Positions 1-6,453 of a DNA stretch of 13,076 nt are shown in pieces; positions within the stretch are counted from its first letter, which is position 1; each line of letters begins with the position of its first letter. Origin of the DNA: Chloroflexota bacterium. GTDB lineage: Bacteria; Chloroflexota; Dormibacteria; Dormibacterales; Dormibacteraceae. The notes beneath the pieces are model-generated. The model was not told where the DNA came from, did no database searches, and saw nothing but the letters and a program-made list of their open reading frames with translations. Location: the NCBI GenBank assembly GCA_005880175.1, contig VBJR01000074.1, forward strand, positions 1-13,076. Reading direction: 5' to 3'. The position numbers and the translations under genes were made by a program.

Positions 1-952
1 GCTCGTCGCGCGCAGCGCGCAGCTCCAGCGCCGCCGCGACCTGACTGCCGGCGAGCGTGCCCGGTTCCAGCCGCCCGTCGAGGTCGGCCAGCTCGTCGCG
101 CGGGCCAGGAGCGGAGGCCGCGGCCGCCGCCGCGGCGGCGAGCCCGGGCGCGGCCAGCAGGTCCGGCGGCAGCCACGCGGGAGCGGCCGGCCGCCCGGCC
201 CACCACGCGGCCAGCCAGAACGCGTCGCTCGGCCGCTGGTCGGGCAGCATCTCGGCCAGCGCCGGGTACCGCCCGGCCACGAACGCCACCGTCGCGCCGC
301 CGGCCGGCGAGTGGCCACCGTCGGACCGGGCGTCGTCATCGTCCACGACCTCCACCACCGCCTGCTCGTCCACCCCGTCCACCCCGTCCGGCCCGTCCAC
401 CCAGGCCCGCAGCAGGTCCAGCAGCCGGCGCCGCGGGTGGCGGCGCCCGGCCAGCTCGGCGCGCAGCGCGCCGAGGTCGCGCCGGACCACCACCTGGCCG
501 CCCCGGAGCACCTGGCGCAGCACGCCCGCCACCCGGCCGTCCACCAGGTGCGCGACCGCCGCCGGGTCCGCCCGCTCGGGCACCGCCGCGAGCCGGAGCA
601 GCGCCGCCAGGTCGTCCGCGACCTCCGCCTGGCCCAGCGAGGCCAGGTCCTCGGCCGCCCGCTCCAGCCGCGCGCGCGGCTCGGGCCGGTCCAGCTCCGC
701 CAGGTGCTGGGCCACGCCCCGGGCCGCCGTCGCCACCAGCCCGGGCACGTCCAGCGTCGGCGGCTCCATGCCCAGGGCGAAGCCGCAGCCGCAGACCGGC
801 CGCATCGACAGCTCCGACTCGACCCGGCGCGTGCAGCGGGCCGCTGAGGCCATCGCCAGCGCGCGGTCCACGCGGGCCCGGTCGTCCGGGACGCCGACCG
901 CCGCGACCTCGCTCAGCAGGGCCAGCGCCCGGTACTCCACGCTCCGCGTCAC
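1..952 (-). CDS. C-terminal part of large DUF6079-like P-loop ATPase, separated by a frameshift and cut by the left window edge
   Basis: From the codon at 952 (GTG, residues VTRSVEYRALALLSEVAAVG) the minus strand reads open to base 1 and beyond, about 317 codons. Codon use and protein character match the ATPase just upstream: Leu/Ala/Arg-rich helices, then a cysteine cluster (SMRPVCGCGFALGM, about residues 48-61 of this piece) that looks like part of a small metal-binding or CxCG element. The residues after it (helical LAELDRPEPRARLERAAEDL, then VVVRRDLGALRAELAGRR) look like a real protein rather than frame noise. I read this as the continuation of the ATPase gene at 336-3938, displaced in frame by the 59-bp inverted copy at 955-1013. 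It is therefore probably not an independent gene, and 952 is the first usable codon after the break rather than a true start. An acidic VDG repeat lies near residues 183-195, and a run of eight alanines lies close to the left edge. The stop codon is outside the window. Confidence 0.6.
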   Translation of the reverse strand, partial: MTRSVEYRALALLSEVAAVGVPDDRARVDRALAMASAARCTRRVESELSMRPVCGCGFALGMEPPTLDVPGLVATAARGVAQHLAELDRPEPRARLERAAEDLASLGQAEVADDLAALLRLAAVPERADPAAVAHLVDGRVAGVLRQVLRGGQVVVRRDLGALRAELAGRRHPRRRLLDLLRAWVDGPDGVDGVDEQAVVEVVDDDDARSDGGHSPAGGATVAFVAGRYPALAEMLPDQRPSDAFWLAAWWAGRPAAPAWLPPDLLAAPGLAAAAAAAASAPGPRDELADLDGRLEPGTLAGSQVAAALELRAARDE

Positions 953-3938
953 GGGCGCCCCGGCTGGCGATCTGGGTGCCGGCGCCGCTGGACGCCGGCG
1001 AGCGAGAGTTCGCCCCCCGCTCCTCGGCCGCCAGCGGCAGCGCCCGGGCCGCCAGCCCCAGCGCCTCGCCCCTGGCCTCGCGCACGCCGTCGTACGCGTC
1101 GACGTCCGGGATGCGCAGCGCCGGGTCGCGCAGGTACGCGACCGTCCCCATCAGCGGCGCCAACCCGGTCGCGCAGAACCGCGAGGCAGCCGCCACCCGC
1201 CGGGCGGCCTCGAGCAGCGCCGCCGGCTCCCCGGCCGCCGTCACCAGCGCCTCCAGCCCGCGCCGCGGGGGCGCCTGCGGATCCGTCTGACCCAGCAGCC
1301 GCTCGACCCGGCCCAGGTCCTCGGGCAGGCCGCCGAGCTGCGCGTCCGCGTGCAGCGCCGACCCGGCCAGCCGCTCCATGCCGTCGCGCAGCCGCGCCGC
1401 CTCGTCGCGCCGCGCCTCCAGCCACACCCGGGCCCGGTCCCAGCCCGCCTGCTGCACCTGCGCGTCCCACGGCTCGTGCGGACCCGGTCCGACGGCGTCG
1501 CCGAGCTCGGCGAGCCGGCCCCGCAGCTCGGGCGCCAGCAGCTCGCCGGGGCCGACCCGCTCGACCTCCTCCAGCGAGAGGAACGGCGCCTCGACCCGCC
1601 GCCGGCCGCGCGTGGCCTCGACGATGCCGCTGCGCACGGCCCCGTTCAGCAGCAGGAGCAGCTCGGGCTCGCTCAACCCGACCTCGCCGCCGGCCAGCTC
1701 CGCCGCCAGGCCCGCCCGCTCCACGGGGCCCGTGGCGGTGAGCCGCAGCAGCTCCGCCACGGCCGGGCTGCGGGCCGGGTCCGGGGCCAGCACGTACGCC
1801 TCGCCGCGCTTCCGGGCCAGGCCGAGCGGGACCAGGAATGCCTCGACCTGCGGCCGCAGGCCCTCGCGGTCCGCGGCGGCCACCGTGAGGCGCGGCTCCG
1901 CCAGCGCCACCGAGATCAGCCGGCGCACGTGCCGGTCGCTGACCAGCTCGGCGTGGGGCTGCACGTCGCGGTGCCGCGGGTGCAGGGCGTGGAGCAGCGG
2001 GGCCACGAGGCCGCGCAGCACCGCGTCGAACGGCTGGCCGCTGAGCGCTGGCAAGTCCAGGCCGGCGCCCAGCTCCGCCGCCACCAGCCGGCCCTGGAAG
2101 TAGCACCGGCGCACCACCTCGCGGGCGCGCGCCACGTCCGACTCCGAGGAGCGGCGGAGGAAGTCCAGCAGCCGGCCGCGGCCCTCGCCCATCGCCTGGC
2201 GCAGGACCACCTGCCGGCAGAACAGTTCGGCCGCGAACTCTCGCTCGCCGGCGTCCAGCGGCGCCGGCACCCAGATCGCCAGCCGGGGCGCGGCGCCGGC
2301 CAGCGAGCCCGCCACCGCCTCCAGGTCCGGCACGGCCGGCTCGGGCTCGGCGATGACCACGGCCGCCTCGCAGCGGGCCCGCTCGGCCGCGCCCACCAGC
2401 TCGTCCACCCCCTGTGCGCCCAGCTCCGGCAGCCGGGCGACGGTCAGCAGCACGTGTCGCAGCGTGTTCTGCCAGATCACCTGCCGGCGCGCGCGGCCGG
2501 CCTGGCCGAGCAGGCCGACCGACAGCGCCGGCGAGCCGCCCAGGTCCAGCAGCGTCTCGACCACGCGCCGGTCGTCGGGCTGCAGCCGCGCCCGCTCCTG
2601 CTCGACGAGCCGCGACACGGTCAGGCCGGCGTCGGCCTCCAGCTCCACCTCGTACGTCGCCGCCGGCGCGCCGGGGTGGGCGACCACGTAGGCGCCCTGG
2701 CCGGCCAGCGGCTCCAGCACCGCCCGCTCCAGGTAGGCGGCGTTGGCCTCGGCGTCGATGGAGCTCATCCGCACCAGCAGCATCGCGGCGAGCTCCCGGG
2801 CGTCCCGGCGGCGCTCCAGCGGCGAGGCCGCGAGCAGCGTCAGCAGCCGGACGGCCCGCAGCGCCAGCTCCCGGTCCGCCTCCCCCTCGACCAGGGCCGC
2901 CGCCGCCCGCTCGTAGTAGGGCAACACGCGGTCGGGGCAGAGCAGGTCGCCGGCGGGCCGGTCCTGCCAGGCCGGGATCCCGGCCCCGGGGTCCCCGCGC
3001 AGCTGCCGGCAGATGAAGTCCACGGCGCCCCGCTGCTGGGAGAGCAGGAACCGCAGCCCGTCCAGGAGCGTGAGCGTCTCCGGGTGCAGGGGGTAGCACG
3101 CGTGGAACCGCTCGGGCGTCACGCGCCAGCCCGGCTGCGTCGCGCGGAGCCCCCGGTGCACGAGCTCCAGCTCGGCGTCGGCGCCGGGCCGCAGCGGCAC
3201 GAGCCGGCCCCGGACCAGGTCCTCGACGTGGCGCATCGACAGGCCCAGGCGGACCGGGTAGCGGTCGCGGATGCGGGTCAGCTCCCGCTCACTGACGCTG
3301 GCCACCTCCTCCAGGCTCTCCTGCAGCGCGGCGACGACCAGCACCGGGCCCTGCCTCGCCCACTCGCCCAGGAACTGGAGGAACCGGAGGTCCTCCGTCA
3401 GCGCCGGCCCGCGCTTGGCGCGCAGGAACTCGCTCAGCTCGTCCACCACCAGCAGCAGGCCGGCGCGGCCGGCGGCGCGGACGGCGTCCAGCAGCTGGGC
3501 CCAGGCGGCGGCCCGGTCGCTGCCCAGCGGCGGCGGCTCGCGGTCCAGCGCCCGCCACGCGCGGCGCCACGTGACGTCCTCCAGGTTGGCCTCAGCCCGG
3601 TACTCGACCAGCGGCACGGCGACCGGCAGCGACGGGCGGGCGCCCAGCGCCAGCTCGCGCGCGCGCCCGTCCCAGCCCGGCAGCGGCCGGCCCCGCGACG
3701 GGTCGGCCAGCAGCTCGGACAGCGCGGCCAGGAAATGCGACTTGCCCGAGCCGAAGTGGCCGACCAGCAGGAACCCGGCGCCGTGCGGCCCCTGCGCGGC
3801 CTCCAGCACGGCGGTCAGGCTCCGCGTCACGTCGCCGGTCAGGACCAGGTCGTCCAGCCGGCCGGGCGCGCCGTCGAGGCGCACGACGGTCTCGGCCCGG
3901 GTGACCGTGACGAGATCGGCGATCCGGGGCGCCATCAC
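336..3938 (-). CDS. Large P-loop ATPase, DUF6079 / BrxC-PglY-like (frame disrupted near its 3' part)
   Basis: Residues 1-975 (bases 3938-1014) form a coherent large ATPase. A Walker A motif GHFGSGKS lies at residues 60-67, and a Walker B LLLVVDE at about 161-167 is followed by LSEFLRAKRG. Further on, a segment around HPETLTLLDGLRFLLSQQ resembles the lid region of DUF6079 and BREX BrxC/PglY-type ATPases. These families are AAA-like proteins of about 1200 residues, often found near phage-defence or DNA-modification genes; family assignment here is from memory of motifs, not from a search. After residue 975 the frame enters a 59-bp inverted copy of its own bases 2233-2291 and then reads Gly/Ala/Arg-rich noise to a stop at 336, while real coding continues in another frame (1-952). 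As written the protein is truncated with a junk tail. The start is GTG 3938, whose GTGA overlaps the stop of the TPR gene by 4 nt; ATG 3935, with a 1-nt overlap, is an equally good alternative. No strong ribosome site is seen, so translational coupling to the TPR gene is likely. No signal peptide; cytoplasmic. Confidence 0.75.
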   Translation of the reverse strand: MMAPRIADLVTVTRAETVVRLDGAPGRLDDLVLTGDVTRSLTAVLEAAQGPHGAGFLLVGHFGSGKSHFLAALSELLADPSRGRPLPGWDGRARELALGARPSLPVAVPLVEYRAEANLEDVTWRRAWRALDREPPPLGSDRAAAWAQLLDAVRAAGRAGLLLVVDELSEFLRAKRGPALTEDLRFLQFLGEWARQGPVLVVAALQESLEEVASVSERELTRIRDRYPVRLGLSMRHVEDLVRGRLVPLRPGADAELELVHRGLRATQPGWRVTPERFHACYPLHPETLTLLDGLRFLLSQQRGAVDFICRQLRGDPGAGIPAWQDRPAGDLLCPDRVLPYYERAAAALVEGEADRELALRAVRLLTLLAASPLERRRDARELAAMLLVRMSSIDAEANAAYLERAVLEPLAGQGAYVVAHPGAPAATYEVELEADAGLTVSRLVEQERARLQPDDRRVVETLLDLGGSPALSVGLLGQAGRARRQVIWQNTLRHVLLTVARLPELGAQGVDELVGAAERARCEAAVVIAEPEPAVPDLEAVAGSLAGAAPRLAIWVPAPLDAGEREFAAELFCRQVVLRQAMGEGRGRLLDFLRRSSESDVARAREVVRRCYFQGRLVAAELGAGLDLPALSGQPFDAVLRGLVAPLLHALHPRHRDVQPHAELVSDRHVRRLISVALAEPRLTVAAADREGLRPQVEAFLVPLGLARKRGEAYVLAPDPARSPAVAELLRLTATGPVERAGLAAELAGGEVGLSEPELLLLLNGAVRSGIVEATRGRRRVEAPFLSLEEVERVGPGELLAPELRGRLAELGDAVGPGPHEPWDAQVQQAGWDRARVWLEARRDEAARLRDGMERLAGSALHADAQLGGLPEDLGRVERLLGQTDPQAPPRRGLEALVTAAGEPAALLEAARRVAAASRFCATGLAPLMGTVAYLRDPALRIPDVDAYDGVREARGEALGLAARALPLAAEERGANSRSPASSGAGTQIASRGARDAERGVPGAGPAERGRGGRRPGRPGPRGPRAGDGLSGPLHAPGRVGAVDAAGLRLRLRPGHGAADAGRARAGGDGGPGRGPAPGGAGPARAARAAGAGGRGPGLAGPGGGRGRPGGAAPARGGARAGGPGGGRAPGGRPGGGRAAPGAPGRPGGGPARPRRAARRAGRAPPPAAPAAGPAAGLGGRAGRGGRGGRAGGGGGRGR
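368..403. repeat. Four tandem 9-bp units (GTCCACCCC type)
   Basis: Units at 368-376 and 377-385 are identical (GTCCACCCC). Units at 386-394 (GTCCGGCCC) and 395-403 (GTCCACCCA) differ by two and one bases. On the minus strand they encode a small acidic repeat, WVDGPDGVDGVDEQ, in the C-terminal part of the ATPase. The unit is a multiple of three, so copy-number change would keep the frame. Probably a linker. Confidence 0.85.
955..1013. repeat. 59-bp perfect inverted copy of an internal ATPase segment (copy at the break)
   Basis: Bases 955-1013 are the exact reverse complement of 2233-2291; the match ends at mismatches on both sides. The right copy encodes ATPase residues RLAIWVPAPLDAGEREFA in the proper frame. 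This left copy sits where the ATPase frame breaks, and reading through it gives ANSRSPASSGAGTQIA, which does not resemble the protein. Both flanks of the copy are ATPase coding in the same orientation but different frames, so the copy has been inserted into, or has replaced, a piece of the gene. Removing only the 59 bp does not restore the frame, so some original sequence is probably missing too. Confidence 0.95.
2233..2291. repeat. 59-bp inverted repeat, parental copy inside ATPase coding
   Basis: This is the partner of 955-1013. Here the sequence fits the surrounding ATPase frame on both sides (AGAAPRLAIWVPAPLDAG, then EREFAAELFCRQVV), so it is the original and the left copy is the derived one. 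The 1219 bases between the copies (1014-2232) read as ATPase in the same orientation as the flanks. Confidence 0.95.
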
Positions 3939-4915
3939 TCGGGCAGCTTGCCCAGCTCGCCCAGCTTGCGCAGCTCACCGTAGACGGCGCCCTTGCGCGC
4001 GCCGGCGATGGGCAGCAGCTCCTGGAGCGTCTGCCGCAGCGCGTCCAGCTCGCCCCGCTGGCGCTGGAGGCTGACGTACGTCCGGAACAGGATCACGTCG
4101 GCCGGGTCCTCGAGCAGGACGTCGCGGAGGAGGACGGCGGCCTCGTCCAGCTTGCCGGCGCGGCGCAGCGCGTAGCCCTCCTGGGCCCGGGCGAAGTGGT
4201 CATCGCCTGCCGGCCGGGTGCGCCGCCAGGCCGCCGCGGCGCCGGCGTCGTCGCCGACCTCCCGGCGCAGCCGGGCCAGCGCGGCGCCGAGGAACCGGTT
4301 CTCACGGCCGCTGCTGCGGAGGAGCACCTCGAGCTCCCGGCCGCGCTGCTCGGGCTCCAGCTGGAGGAGGCGCGCCTCGATCAGCCGGGCGTACGCGTAC
4401 TGGTCGTCCGGCGCCAGCTCGTGAGCTCGGGCGAACTGGTCCTCGGCGAGCGCCTGGTCGCCGGCCCGCAGCGCGACGTCGCCCTGCACCACCCAGCCGA
4501 CCGCCGACTCCGGGTCCCGCTCCACCGCGCGGGCGGCCGCGTCGCGGGCCCCGTCCAGGTCGTCGTCGCGCAGCCGGCAGCGGGCGAGCTGGGCCATCGT
4601 CCAGGCGTCGCCGTCGCCCAGCGCGTCGGCCTCCTCGTACGCGCGGGCCGCCTGGCGGTGGCGGTTGAGCCGGTACAGCGCGTCGCCGCGCACCCGGGCG
4701 GTGAACGCGGTCGCCCCGCCGGCCGCCTCGGCCTTCTCCAGCTCGGCCAGGGCGTCGGCCGGGCGCCGGCGCCGGAGCTGGACCTGCGCCAGGTGGGCGA
4801 GGGCGACCGAGTTCCTGGGGTCGTCCGCGAGCAGCGCCTCCAGCACGATGACCGCCTCGTCCAGGCGGCCAGACCGTTTCAGCTCGAGGGCGCGCTCCAG
4901 TTGTGCTCTCTGCAC
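3935..4915 (-). CDS. TPR-repeat protein, cytoplasmic scaffold
   Basis: A 326-residue protein made almost wholly of tetratricopeptide-type helix pairs. Recognisable units lie at about residues 3-34 (LERALELKRSGRLDEAVIVL), 36-68, 72-100, 104-137 and 138-171, with another near 243-275 (EGYALRRAGKLDEAAVLLRD). The A-x-x-x-L/Y-x-x-x-G-x-x-x-x-A spacing is clear. There is no signal peptide or membrane segment. TPR proteins bind partner proteins; no enzymatic motif is seen and the partner is unknown. The start is GTG at 4915, preceded by a G-run (GGGGGC) very close to it and only a weak ribosome site. It begins 12 nt after the stop of the small membrane protein gene, and its stop overlaps the start of the large ATPase, so the three genes look like one operon. 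The tight coupling suggests the TPR protein works with the ATPase (inference). Confidence 0.85.
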   Translation of the reverse strand: MQRAQLERALELKRSGRLDEAVIVLEALLADDPRNSVALAHLAQVQLRRRRPADALAELEKAEAAGGATAFTARVRGDALYRLNRHRQAARAYEEADALGDGDAWTMAQLARCRLRDDDLDGARDAAARAVERDPESAVGWVVQGDVALRAGDQALAEDQFARAHELAPDDQYAYARLIEARLLQLEPEQRGRELEVLLRSSGRENRFLGAALARLRREVGDDAGAAAAWRRTRPAGDDHFARAQEGYALRRAGKLDEAAVLLRDVLLEDPADVILFRTYVSLQRQRGELDALRQTLQELLPIAGARKGAVYGELRKLGELGKLPE

Positions 4916-4927
4916 GCCCCCATGAGT

Positions 4928-5422
4928 CTAGTGAAGGAGCGAGCTCAGCAGTCCGCTGGCCAGCAGGCTGAACAGGCAGCCGATCCCGCTGACGATCAGG
5001 CCGGCAACGCCACCCGCCGTGCGGCCCTGGCCGAGCGCGCGGATGCCGCGCCAGAGACCGAAGATCGGCAGGATCGGGAAGTAGATGGGCGTGAACAGCG
5101 GGACGGCGATGGCCGCGACACCGAAGATGATCGACCACATCGCGTCGCCGGAGAACTGGAACGCGAGGCCCGACCGCGCCGGCACAGCCGCCCGCGGCGG
5201 CGCCGTCTGCCAGGCGGCGGCCGGCGGCCGCGCCGCCACCCGGGTACCCTGCGACGCCAGGGGAGGCGGTGTCCAGGGCGGGGTCGGGCCGGCGTCGAAC
5301 GTGGATGCGTTCACGGGCGGCGGCGATGGGTAGGACGGCGGCGCCGGGGCCGGATCGTTCGCCACCCACTGCGCTCCGTCCCAGCGCCAGCGCCCGTCCG
5401 GGGACAGCTGCTCATGAGTCAC
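4928..5422 (-). CDS. Small two-helix membrane protein with DUF2510-like N-terminal motif
   Basis: About 164 residues. The N-terminus carries SPDGRWRWDGAQWV, close to the tryptophan-rich motif of DUF2510-type actinobacterial and chloroflexal membrane proteins. A low-complexity Pro/Ala-rich linker of about 60 residues follows. Two hydrophobic segments come next (starting WSIIFGVAAIAVPLF, and AGGVAGLIVSGIGCLFSLLA), separated by a basic loop GLWRGIRALGQGR; this C-terminal half resembles DUF4190-like two-helix domains. The function of these families is unknown. The start is chosen at GTG 5422 (VTHEQLSPDG) because the motif usually sits near the N-terminus; GTG 5440 adds six residues and cannot be excluded. 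Neither has a clear ribosome site. It lies 57 nt after the LplC-like gene and 12 nt before the TPR gene, so it probably opens the TPR-ATPase cluster. Confidence 0.8.
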   Translation of the reverse strand: MTHEQLSPDGRWRWDGAQWVANDPAPAPPSYPSPPPVNASTFDAGPTPPWTPPPLASQGTRVAARPPAAAWQTAPPRAAVPARSGLAFQFSGDAMWSIIFGVAAIAVPLFTPIYFPILPIFGLWRGIRALGQGRTAGGVAGLIVSGIGCLFSLLASGLLSSLLH

Positions 5423-5479
5423 GGCGCGTGACGATAGCACCGGGGTCTGGCGCGCCGGACGCCCAACCGGCGGACAAAG
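5423..5479 (-). other. Short spacer between the permease cluster and the small membrane protein gene
   Basis: The 57 nt contain a near-palindrome around GGCGCGCC at about 5448-5461 with one mismatch pair but no T-tract, so no convincing terminator. The change of function on either side makes this the likely boundary between two transcription units, although read-through is possible. Confidence 0.3.
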
Positions 5480-6349
5480 TCAGCCCTTGATCGCGCCCGT
5501 CAGCACACCGCGCGTGAAGTAGCGCTGCAGGAACGGGTAGACGACCAGGATCGGCAGCGTTCCCAGCACGACGATCGCCATCTGGAACGACTGGGGCGGC
5601 GGCGGCTGGCCCAGCAGCGGGTTCGTCTGGATGTCGCCCAGCGGCGTGCCCTGCAGCACGTACTGGCGGAGCACGAGCTGGACCGGCCACATCGACGCGT
5701 CGTTCAGATACAGCAGCGCGTTGAAGAAGTCGTTCCAGATCCCGACCGCGTAGAAGAGGGCGACGACCGCCAGCACCGCCCTGGACAGCGGCAGCACGAC
5801 CCGCCAGAGGATCTGGACGTCGTTGGCGCCGTCGATGCGCGCGCTGTCGAGCAGGTCCTGCGGGATCGCCAGGAAGAACTGCCTGACCACCACCAGGTTG
5901 AACGCGCTGATCGCGCCGGGCAGGATCAGCGCCCCGTACGTGTTCAGCAGGTGCAGCGACTTGACCAGCAGGAAGTTGGGGATGATGCCGGCCGAGAACA
6001 GCAGCGTCCCCAGCACCAGGAACAGCGCGAGCCGGCTGCCGGGCACGTCGCGGATGCGGGTCAGGCCGTACGCCATCGTCGTGGTGAGGACCATCGCGAG
6101 GGCGGTGCCGGTGACCGTGATCCCCACGCTGACCGCCAGGGCGCGCACCACGATCCCGCCGCGCAGGATCGACTCGTAGGCGACGGTGGTGGGATGCGCC
6201 GGCCAGAGGATGAGGCCGCCGGCGAGCACGTCCCGCGCCGACGCCAGGCTGACCGCGACGATGTAGACGAACGGCAGCACCATCACCCCGACGATGGCGA
6301 GCAGGATCACCGTCTTGAGCGCCTGCGTGGAGATGGACGGCCGCTCCAT
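5480..6349 (-). CDS. CUT1 sugar ABC transporter permease, LplC/YtcP type
   Basis: A 289-residue inner-membrane permease, the usual length for the family. About six hydrophobic segments are visible, the first starting at VILLAIVGVMVLPFVYIVAV. The cytoplasmic EAA loop is intact (DSARIDGANDVQILWRVVLP), which contacts the transport ATPase. The C-terminal YPFLQRYFTRGVLTGAIKG ending is typical of LplC, YtcP and related permeases. In Bacillus the YtcQ-YteP-YtcP system imports rhamnogalacturonan oligosaccharides; the neighbouring PL4 lyase and GH78 gene support the same substrate here. The start is ATG 6349 (MERPSISTQALK). An in-frame GTG at 6391 (VRNRRSPGG) would add 14 residues and is possible; a run of seven G lies between the two. 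It is separated from the LplB-like gene by about 104 nt, unlike the overlapping junctions upstream. Confidence 0.92.
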   Translation of the reverse strand: MERPSISTQALKTVILLAIVGVMVLPFVYIVAVSLASARDVLAGGLILWPAHPTTVAYESILRGGIVVRALAVSVGITVTGTALAMVLTTTMAYGLTRIRDVPGSRLALFLVLGTLLFSAGIIPNFLLVKSLHLLNTYGALILPGAISAFNLVVVRQFFLAIPQDLLDSARIDGANDVQILWRVVLPLSRAVLAVVALFYAVGIWNDFFNALLYLNDASMWPVQLVLRQYVLQGTPLGDIQTNPLLGQPPPPQSFQMAIVVLGTLPILVVYPFLQRYFTRGVLTGAIKG

Positions 6350-6453
6350 CCAGATCGGCCGGCGCCCCCCCGGAGACCGACGGTTTCGCACATGGGTCCG
6401 CGCGAGCGGCGCCCGGGGCCCGGGAACCGCGCGTTGGTCGGCATGAGCGGTCT
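6350..6453 (-). other. Gap between the two permease genes with a GC-rich palindrome
   Basis: This 104-nt stretch contains CCCGGG-G-CCCGGG at 6412-6424, flanked more loosely by CGCGCG on both sides, so the transcript could form a strong hairpin. There is no T-tract, so it is not a typical intrinsic terminator. It may set different expression of the two permeases or protect the mRNA. The first 42 nt before ATG 6349 could be coding if the GTG at 6391 is the true start. Confidence 0.35.

Noticed and set aside
949..3099. Minus-strand open frame of 716 codons overlapping the ATPase
   Set aside because: Its product is Gly/Ala/Arg/Pro noise with no motif, a shadow of the correct frame.
57..3983. Plus-strand open frame of 1308 codons antisense to the ATPase gene
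   Set aside because: It is low-complexity Arg/Ala/Gln/Pro-rich, as expected for the antisense frame of a high-GC gene. The minus strand carries clear Walker motifs, and the frame also crosses into the TPR gene.
4196..5431. Plus-strand 411-codon frame
   Set aside because: Antisense to the TPR and small membrane protein genes, with low-complexity composition and no motif.
5440..5482. Intrinsic terminator after the LplC-like gene
   Set aside because: Only a short near-palindrome around GGCGCGCC is present, without a T-tract.
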